Positions 56,003 through 64,000 of a stretch of DNA of 64,000 nt are shown here, piece after piece. The stretch comes from Ectocarpus siliculosus. Taxonomy: Eukaryota > Sar > Phaeophyceae > Ectocarpales > Ectocarpaceae. The DNA lies in assembly GCA_000310025.1 (NCBI GenBank), contig FN648440.1, forward strand, positions 26,144 through 90,143. Direction: 5' to 3'. The notes below the pieces were generated by a model. It was not told where the DNA came from and did not search any database. It saw nothing but the letters and a program-made list of their open reading frames with translations. Made by a program: the position numbers and the translations under genes. Each line of letters begins with the position of its first letter. Positions within the stretch are counted from its first letter, which is position 1.

Positions 56003-57069
56003 GCACGTCGCGGTACACAAGAGTGCGGGCTGCTCTGCTATAGTGAGTGCTGTAAGTTGTGCTGTTCCTACCCAACGTTGCTTATTACGCCCCGATGCTG
56101 TATCCCGATACAAAGCGTCACGCCGGAATCGCGGATTGTAGACGAAGACGCCCAACCCATGTGCGTGGACTTGCTTTTTACATGCGTCGAAGAGCATGCC
56201 GTTAGCATATCACCTCCCACTTTTCGGAGACCACCGAACAAATGAGCACGCACAGCACGTAGCCACCGTAGTTATCCGTCAGCACAGCTGCTCCAACTAA
56301 CCTATCTGCTGCTACCACATTCCCACCAGCCGCGACACGCGTGCAGCACACGGGCTGGTGGCTGGTGTGCTTGAAGTGCCGCACTACAGTAATCAGATAA
56401 CAACAACAGAAATAACAGAACACACAGCAGTCATCACGGCATCTCACCTCATCCTCATGAGAAGAAGCAGGAATGCCTCCTCTCCGCTAAACGTCGATCC
56501 ATTCTCCAGCCTAACTTGCTCCGGGAAACGTAGCGCCGCCAGCAGCCGAACATGTCCTCCTTCAACACGCGGAAGTTGTGATACGCGTCGCAGTCGTCGA
56601 CGGGGTCGATAGTCTGCGCTAAACAAATCACGGGAGCACGGTCCACAGGGCGCACGCGCAGCAGCTCCTCACGCTCCCACGCCGCTTGAAGCATCCCCAA
56701 CTCCATCACCTCCGCCTCCACCTGTGCCGCACTCCTAAGATGTATGCTGCACCCCGCCCCGGCGTCATCCTCGTCACGTCGGCTTGGTGTGTCACTCATG
56801 AGCATGTAGAACGGGATGGCGCGGTTCACTTGACGCAGATGCACCATGTTCCCGGCATGCATTGCACCGGGTGTGGCGTGCAGTGACGTCTGTCGAACTG
56901 TCTTGCGGTACTGCAGTTGGTTCGCCATTGTTCCTTCAAAGACAAAACTGAGCAAGACAAAATCGGAGCTTTTCTCGGGTCTTTGGGGGCAATTCGCGAA
57001 AGCAAAAGACCGGATTCCTAAGGATCCATCGGACTTCGGCGCTCGGGGGGATAAAAAGGACCAAGACAA

Positions 57070-59300
57070 GACCAGACTCAGAAGTTCGCAAAAAACATAT
57101 TGAATGACATTGAGTATTCCAGCAGGAGCAACATGCAGACATGCTCACCAAGGCTCTTAGCAAGAGCAACCTGCGGTACCACCGGAAAAAGCTGATGAAT
57201 TTGCCGGAGTTACTGTAGGATTTTTTTGCGCTTGGGGAAGGTCATGTATACCATGCGGGGAAAGATGCATTACTGTCGCGGGCTGTGTACCAATGGCAGG
57301 AGTAGGAGGCTTGCCTCGCATTCTTGTCTTCGCCTTGGCCTTCCTGATAAGTGTGGCCGTTGTGATCCGCCGTGATAGCAATGGTTTGTGTTGGATGGGG
57401 TTTATTTTCGAGGGGTTTCGCCCGGGCGCCGGGTTTCCCCTCGACCACCGTATTGGCATTTTATTGATGTATCCGGGGTGTTTTTGCCCCACTGATGGTT
57501 AGTCACTTGCGTGAAGAACCAGGGAGGGTGTTCGTGGATCTACGGACATGGTTTGGATATGTTAGCCGTACGTACAAGTGTGACGCAGATGGTGTAGAAC
57601 CGTTTAGTTAGGTAGGGGTCAGTGATGATGCACCGGGACCCCCTTTTGTTGTGTGCAGCAGCCCTGCTGTCACTCCTCCTCTCTGAGCACGACAGCGCCC
57701 TGGGTACGGGCGTCGTCTCACCGTCTGAAGTAAATACACTACACAAACAATACCCGATAAGTACGCGGAGTACAGGCCTACAAACAGCCAACAAGAAACG
57801 GTGCTGTTCTCGCACCGTGCTACGTTGTCCGGTCCATAGCTTCACGAAGCAAGTGCTTCTTCTTTCTGTGTTCACACTAGTAAGCCCGAGCAGAAAGCGT
57901 GCACGGCCAGGTGCCCAGAATCTAACAACGAAATACGGCGTGGGCATTGCCAAGTTATAGTCGAACGCTGTGGTCGTACCCAGCCCCCAAATGCATGATG
58001 GTCTCTGTGGTTTGTGACTGCGTGCCGTGGATTTCAGGAATCGAACGCCTTGCGTAGCGAGGGGGAGGGTTGATCCCCAGCGAAAGGGAGGAAAGGCAGT
58101 CAGTTGTAGGATATTAGGGTAAACTTGGGGAACATTTCAGGCGTCGCTTGTTGCGTGTGGTAGTTCGAGACGCGGGTGTGTTTTTTGCGTGGGACGGGGA
58201 GTACCCGTCAAAACGCCATTTGGCATGGAAACACTGCCCTTCGATCGGGTAATGAGTCGTGCTCTCGCCACGGCACCGAGACTAGTATGCGTGTAGGTTG
58301 TTAATATCGACGTCAATTGGTAACCCTGCGTTGTTGCTTTAGCTCCTCGTGTACCCAGCCATCCAGCGGGAGGGTGGTGGGCGGGGGGGGGCTTATTTTC
58401 TTGTGTTCCAGTCTTTCGAGCAGCGCATGTACAGCATGCTTGCCGTGCAGCTATCACCAACAATGGTGGTGTTGTGCCATGGTGCTTTTAGCATGTTTAG
58501 CAGTACGAAATGTTTCGCATATTGCAGTGCCCCGGCGAAAGTGAGACACCGGGGTCGTATACACGGGTTCTATGTCGTCCGCATTCGGAAATGTATTGCG
58601 TTTTACGTAGGGAGGCGATAGGGTGCCAACGCATGTTGTTGCCTTTCCTGGGAATTCACAGCAGTGATGAGACCATGTGTGTGCCAGTGCCGCAACGTCT
58701 CTGCCTGTGGACGAACGTATTGGCGTTTGCTCCTCAGCAGAGGGTGGTTTGGCTTAGGTGTGGATGGATTAAGGATTTGGCATGTATTCCCAAAAGCCGT
58801 GTTGCCGTCATATTTGTAGCAGCACGACAGGTTTGCATGTTTCATGCCTCGTATGATGTTTGGCGCGGTAGTGAAATAGGCTGGATCTTTGCTCATCATC
58901 TTATTATGTGTCAGTCACATTCTTACGCCGGATTCGAAATAAAACCTACATACATACCTACATACGCAGGTGCTGGTTTTGTTCTTAGCACCAGCTCGCA
59001 TCACTGGTACAATTCTTCTTCAGTTGATGGACTCAAGAATAGCCCAGCATCGAGCCGGTTTCCCTAACCCAGTGAAAAGACTTCAGCACATATCCCTTTC
59101 GTGGTATTATCTCTAACGAAGTTGTTGTTGTAGTTGTTGTTGTCTTCACATTAAGAACCGTTCCGGTCTCCACTCAGTACCTTCTAATATCCGTACTGGT
59201 CCAACTGACGCGGACGTCTTCCGTGGTCACAAGTCAACTGCCCCCCATAAGGGGGGGGGAGTACACCTTGCCAAAAAACAAAGAAGACCAGAAAATTCCT
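57070..59300. other. Stretch without supportable genes
   Basis: Open frames of 110-185 codons occur on both strands (for example 57540-57953 minus, 58510-59067 plus), but none has recognisable domains or convincing exon structure. Confidence 0.4.
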
Positions 59301-59599
59301 CCAAGGCGCGATTTATTATCCACCCGAAACAAGATCAACAGTAAGGAAAACTATAATCGGGATAAAGACGATCGACGATCCCGGTCAAAGGGATGAAATA
59401 ACAAAAGGCAAAGAAAGAAAGAATATACAGAGAATAAGAAAAAACACAGAGAGGGAAGGACAACGAAACAAAAAACGGGAGATAGACTGGTCCCCTGCAA
59501 AGCTCCAGTCTACCGGAACAACAACGAAATATGCAACTACTAACGCGACACCAAACAGGTACATACCGACTTCCGACGACACATAATCCCTTCGGGGGC

Positions 59600-61810
59600 A
59601 CTGCGAGGGGGGGGGGGGTTAGCGACACGACGGAAAAATGTGGGGATACATCCAGCTGGTATTCCTGCTATCGTCTCCGTCATCATCATCATCCCGGGAC
59701 ACATCTCTCTTTCCGTTGAGCTATCTCCGTCCTGCTCTCTTCGGCTGCAGTCGTGTCTTCCGTCCTCCGACGTTTCCCCCCCCGTGTTCCCTTTCCCCCC
59801 TGCTCTGCCGTCCTTTTGGTCTTCTGTCCGGTGTTTTTCTTGTTCCGTTCCTCATCGCGGAGTATGCTTCGCTTCCCTTGCTGCTTGTGCCATTTGACCA
59901 TGAACTTCCCCGTTCCCTCCATCACCCCTTTGTACGACGGCACCCCTTTCTCCAGCTTCGCTGCGACAGGTCAGCAGCCGCGCGGTATCCCGAACGTCCG
60001 CAGATCGCCAGCCGTGGATTCGTCGTTGGCACCGAACTCTACGAAGTCGTCCTTCAAGCATAACCCAGTTCTTTTATGGACGCCAGCTGTCTGGGTCCTT
60101 CCCCCCTGCGAGGTCTCCAAACATCAGTCGCTTCGGGAGTCCTACGTCCCATTGTCTGGCCACTGCTCCAGCAAACAGTAGTCGCCGTTGTCGAACAATA
60201 GCCTCCACGCTTTGGGCGTACGAGAGCTTCCGATATTGGCCGTGCGTGCGGCGGTAGCCGATAACCCGTAGTGGAAGACGGTGATGGGTGGTCGTCAGGA
60301 TGTCGTAGTGCTTGCGGCATGAGGCCCACGTCATGCATCCATGCAGCAGGGCCGGGTCTTTAGTCCCCACGGTGCAGTCGGTCTGTCGAAGAGCTCCGGG
60401 GCGTACTTCCGGAGACAAGCCCACGCTGCTCTGCTCCCTTGGCTGTTCTCCTGCGTGAGTTCAGCATCTTCTCTTACCCGGCTACCCAGATATCGGAACT
60501 CCGCCGTCTGGGCGTACTTCTACCCCGCTGCTTCGATCACCAGCGGTGCCGTAGGTGGTGGGGGTGTCGGTGTCGGTGCTCCCTTCTTCGCTTTCTTCTC
60601 CGGCACCTTCATCAGGAGAGACCCTGTCTTCTTCTGCGACACTGTCAATCCAAATGCTCCAAACACTTCCACGATAAGGGTCATCATCCTCGCCAGGCCT
60701 TCGCCCGATCTCGATACGAACTCAGCGTCGTTGGCGTACAGCATACCCCACACCGCCTTCCGGACTCGTTCCAGTGGTGTCGTTGCCCTCATCCCAGCCT
60801 CCTCCTCGAGGTATACCAGGTCCCTAAGGATAACTCCGTCTTGGCTGAATCGTACCAGAACTATTTCGAGCGGTGCCGCGAAGAAGATGTGAAACAGCAG
60901 TGGGGACAGTACACATCGTTGCCGCAGTCCCTGGGTGACCTCGAACCACTCAGAGAGCTCTCCATCGTCCATGCGTACCCTCGCTTGCATGCCGTCGTGG
61001 AACTGGCGAATGACGGTGATCATTTCCCCCGGGGCCCCCCCTCGGGCCAGCACCTGCTATAGTAGTTCCCGGTCAACTGAGTCATAGGCCTTGTGGAGGT
61101 CGACGAAGCACATGTACAGCGGGATACCCCGTCTCCTTGCCAGCTCCTGCAGTCGTCGAGCGACGAACAGCATGTCGATGGTTGACCTGCCAGGTCGGAA
61201 GCCGCACTGCTCTTCCGGCAAGATGTCGCGTTCTCGCAGTAGTCGCTGAGACGGTTAGCGACATTTTTTAGGAGCACCTAACCCGCATGCGACAGAAGGG
61301 ATATCCTCCTGTAGTTGGTACAGTTGGATCGATCGGCCTTATTTTTGAGTACCTTGATGGTGGCATCTTTCCATTCCTGCGGGACCTCCCTCCTGCTCCA
61401 CACTTTGACGAGGATGGCGTGGTTTTCTTCGATCACGATGGGGTCGTCTACGTGGTCGATGTTGAGTAGTTCTACCGGCAGGGAATCACGACCAGGCGCT
61501 TTCCTGTTTTTCATCCCCCGTGCTGCCCTCCGGGTCTCCTCCAGGGTAGCCGCGAACCCCAGGTGTTGCGAGCCGTCAGCGGTCGGTACCTTCCGTCTTT
61601 GCTTTACCTCCTCGATGGATGGGTTCAACGTGGGAGATTTAGCGTTGAGTAGAGACACAGGTGGAGGTCGAACCCCCTTGTGGAGAAAATACCCCTCCCC
61701 CCCCCACCTTGCCAAGGTGGACGTGCCTCATTTTCCTGAATTTTGTACCTTGACAATCTCGGCCGTGCGGCAACCTTGGGAGTCACCACGCCAAGGGGTA
61801 AAACATCCAA
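59600..61810 (-). pseudogene. Dead non-LTR retrotransposon (LINE) reverse transcriptase
   Basis: Read on the minus strand. The thumb-side landmarks are [38 protein letters not shown] and [11 protein letters not shown], then TAG where Lys is usual, then [15 protein letters not shown]. After a frame change comes [42 protein letters not shown] and a second TAG. It continues with [33 protein letters not shown] and the catalytic box as [12 protein letters not shown] instead of YADD. The C-terminal region (LRVIGYRRTHGQYRKLSYAQ, IVRQRRLLFAGAVAR, LPKRLMFGDLAGG) matches the conserved post-RT segment of such elements; the frame then breaks near 60060. A (GAT)n-like tract near 59680 could be the 3' tail. 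No endonuclease was seen. Confidence 0.75.
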
Positions 61811-62225
61811 AGGTTATCACAATGCCGGCAACACGCTACCTTGGCAATCTCGGCCGTGCGGCAACCTTGGGAGTCACCACGCCAAGGGGTAAAACATCCA
61901 AAGGTCATCACAATGCCGGCAACACGCAACCTTGGCAATCTCGGCGGTGCGGCATCCTTGGGAGTAACATCGCCAAGGGGTAAAAAATACGAAGGTCATT
62001 GCAATGCCGGCAGCACGATACCTTGGCAATCTCGGCGGTGCGGCAACCTTGGGAGTCATCTCGCCAAGGGGAAAAAAATCCGAAAAAATCCAAAGGTCAT
62101 CGCAATACCGGCAACACGCAACCTTGGCAATCTCGGCGGTGCGGCAACCTTGGGAGTCATCTCGCCAAGGGGCAAAAAATCCAAGGGTCATATGCCGGAT
62201 ATAACACGCGACCTTGACAATCTCC
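61747..62225 (+). repeat. 90-base monomer array at the 5' side of the LINE
   Basis: Units begin near 61747, 61837, 61928, 62019, 62120 and 62209 with ACCTTGGCAATCTCGGCSGT, then GCGGCAACCTTGGGAGTCAY, CGCCAAGGGGTAAAA and AATGCCGGCAACACG. The last is partial. The array lies directly upstream of the LINE frame on its transcribed strand, the place where LINE promoter monomers are found. Confidence 0.85.
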
Positions 62226-63370
62226 TTGAGTGTACGGGAAAGAGGAGATCATTGATTGGTGGTGTAGATTATTTGTATACCGTTAACGGGTTTTTTGTTG
62301 TTAGGCCGCTCTCTCTGCTGCGCGCCTCACCCTGAGTCGTTTGCACAACATCCATCCACACCCTACAGAGCTGACCTGACTGACCTGTTCGACATCAAGA
62401 AGAAGCAGAGCACACATTCATAATCTTTGCGTGTGTGTGCACATCAGCGAGTCGTGTTGTGTGTCGTGTGCTATACAAAAGTTGATGGATGTTTTCCCGC
62501 GCGCACCGCGCACCACACTTACTTACTGCTGTTCGCGAGACACAGATACAAGTAGCAGACACCATCACCCGTATCACTACACAACCCGACAACAACACGT
62601 ACGTAGGATCCCTCTCTGTCTCTGTCTGTCTCTCTCTCGTTCTGGCTCTCTCTGTACATCAGCTTCCCAGTATACTCTAACTTGTACTCCTACTTTGCTG
62701 TGCCCTCCGCGCAGCAGGGGGCTCCGCAGACATACATACATACTACAACTGACACTACGTATCGCACACAACAGCAGTAGTTCTTGGTGATGGTCTGGCC
62801 TTTCCTTCCTTTTGCTTCTTGTACTCCGTGCGGGAGAGGTGATGGTGCTGTAATTTCCCGGCGGACCCAACGGCAGACACCCGCGACAAATACACCCATC
62901 GAACATCCACATCATTTTTTGAAATTGGGGGCACCGCAGTCTCACGCACAAAGGAACACCCCGCAACGGAACGACGTTCGTTACATAGCTATATTTTTGA
63001 GGGAGCACCTACTTACGTGTGTTGTGCGGGACATGGAAAGCAACACGCCCGCTCCCGCTGCATTTGCCTCTCTCTGTATATGTATAGTCAGTAGATCACA
63101 CAGATCAGTCTAGATATTGTGGCCTGCAGAAAGAAGTATTTCGATGTCTGCTAGGTATACTGCTGTGGTTACCTTCGTTGCCGTTTGTGTGTTGTATAAT
63201 CAATACCATAAACACCAAGCAAGTCAGTACGTACAGCTCGAAATAGTTAGTAACTGATGCTGCATAGACTGGTAGGTAGACAGACTTCACGAACAAGGAA
63301 GCGCGGGTGCATCTCTCGTGAGACCAGCATCGCCTCTCTCTCTCTCTCCCTACCTGGTCGCCCTATCTCG
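62226..63370. other. Gene-free stretch
   Basis: Only simple-sequence CT/TC runs (about 62610-62650 and 63330-63350) and CACACA/TACA-rich segments; no supportable gene. Confidence 0.45.
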
Positions 63371-63387
63371 TCGCTTTCCAAGTATCC

Positions 63388-63416
63388 AGGGGGGGGCGGG
63401 GGGGCGGGGGGGGGTG
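63388..63416 (+). repeat. G-run tract
   Basis: Four consecutive G runs of seven or more separated by single C or T; strong quadruplex potential. Confidence 0.7.
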
Positions 63417-63444
63417 TACTAATAGTCGTGCGTGCCGTAGTCGT

Positions 63445-63567
63445 TAGACCATTGACCTCGCATCCCTACAAAGCCGGGACGGAGCACGCCGGGTTCTCAC
63501 CGGACCAGGCTCTCACATCACCAAGCGCGAAGCGCCGTGAGGTATTCGGCGAGTCGCATGAAGGGTG
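63445..63567 (+). CDS. Possible single exon of an unidentified gene
   Basis: An open segment between a possible TAG acceptor (near 63442) and a good AAGG/GTGAGC donor (63566). It encodes a short charged peptide ending FGESHEG. There is no recognised domain; this is weak support. Confidence 0.2.
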
Positions 63568-63875
63568 AGCTGCATCCTGCTAAGGGTGTTCGGCATCTTG
63601 TGCTTACGTCCTTGGGTACGGGTAACAGCTGCGCATGACTTAACATTTTTTTTCTGGTGTTCTTCACTTCCAGAGCCAGTTATAAAGCACTGTGTAACGG
63701 CGTAGTAGACGGTGCTTGAACACATGTTGTTGGTGCGATCATCCCCTTTGCGGGGTGAGCGTTCTCGACCCCGCACAACACAATCTACCCTACCACCACT
63801 CACTATGGTTACCGCCAAACATAAAAACAAAGTCACAAAAAAATAAGCGGTAACCTAGTTGCCGAGCTCACAAAG

Positions 63876-64000
63876 TGACGGGCTTGTTTTACAAGGTCGT
63901 TGCTGAAAGACGAAAACCCAACCCCGACAAACACCGGGAGGGTGGCTTGTTTTACAACGTCGTTGCCAAGCGACGAAAACCCAACCCGGATGACAAACAC
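63876..64000 (+). repeat. Tandem repeat running off the right edge of the window
   Basis: Two units of about 63 bases: GGCTTGTTTTACAASGTCGT, then TGCYRARMGACGAAAACCCA and ACAAACAC. The second ends at the window edge, so the array may continue. Confidence 0.75.

Larger units (their letters stand above)
51858..56928 (-). pseudogene. Second PIF/Harbinger-type transposase gene, frameshifted and D-to-E altered
   Basis: Exons by eye are 56928-56448, 55741-55563, 53955-53861, 53263-52956 and 52114-51858. The first four join in phase: ...LLLLMRMR/YPGRLSDLEKYFGREYSQL, ...AVYRKG/RAFGLTYEDICGF, ...GGHDDIQRE/VYDGHHRDHGLAYQ. The second catalytic Asp is in VYGDAP and the Glu in MRISVEW. The first catalytic position, normally GFxDGT, reads CGFIEGT. 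The last exon has FCDFRKNQKLFLQPVGRYY and LPTLEEYFA, followed by TAA. Within exon 1 the frame changes near 56530-56545, between DMFGCW and ALRFPEQVRLENGSTFSGEEAF. The phase into the last exon does not fit, so a small exon is missed or lost. It belongs to a lineage different from the 21-kb transposase. Confidence 0.7.

Noticed and set aside
60341-61983. Long plus-strand frames over the LINE
   Set aside because: Reverse-transcriptase motifs are on the minus strand; the plus frames have no domain.

Overview
The window is eukaryotic nuclear DNA. It has intron-rich genes with GT-AG junctions that join in phase, CAG/CTG-rich simple repeats, and nested class I and class II transposons. There is no operon structure, rRNA or tRNA that I can see. 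The style of the repeats and proteins suggests a stramenopile, most likely a brown alga of the Ectocarpus kind, but that is inference. Nearly every recognisable gene belongs to a mobile element. There is one 100-base assembly gap (39837-39936).

The main structure is a giant terminal-inverted-repeat (TIR) element of about 33.4 kb (1954-35340). Its two arms are about 4.0 kb each (1954-5953 and 31304-35340), nearly identical, and carry their own subterminal tandem repeats. Between the arms are two divergent gene blocks. The leftward block holds a ParB-like/zinc-cluster protein gene (13913 to 9465), a probable DNA methyltransferase-like gene (9296 to 7235) and a 220-residue unknown (6723 to 6061). 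The rightward block is one long multi-exon gene (14672 to about 31234) that resembles the RNase H-like/transposase-like family known to me as DUF7869. It is the best candidate for the element's own mobility protein. The intergenic region between the blocks holds a duplicated 31-base motif around a 12-base palindrome.

The giant element has itself been invaded. A complete PIF/Harbinger transposon (19480-24046, TAA target-site duplication, three acidic catalytic residues present) and a truncated Helitron (about 25041-27600, followed by a roughly 400-base tandem repeat to 28900) both sit in one intron of the rightward gene. This gene and the ParB-like gene carry in-frame stops, so this copy is probably decaying.

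To the right of the giant element come a 1.26-kb fold-back element with a TAA duplication (35701-36964), a 2.04-kb TIR element with a TTA duplication (37531-39570), and the gap. Next is a gag-only element (124-base direct repeats at 41042 and 45219, gag-like ORF on the minus strand), a minisatellite (45.8-46.2 kb) and a decayed Helitron fragment (47.2-48.2 kb). A coiled-coil gene (48.8-50.45 kb) converges on a second, different PIF/Harbinger-type transposase gene (56928 to 51858). Last is a dead non-LTR retrotransposon (about 61810 to 59690, minus) with a 90-base monomer array at its 5' side. The left edge (2-850) is the 3' end of an unidentified gene.

Exon boundaries were read by eye from splice sites and reading-frame continuity. 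Family names come from memory of conserved motifs, not from a search.
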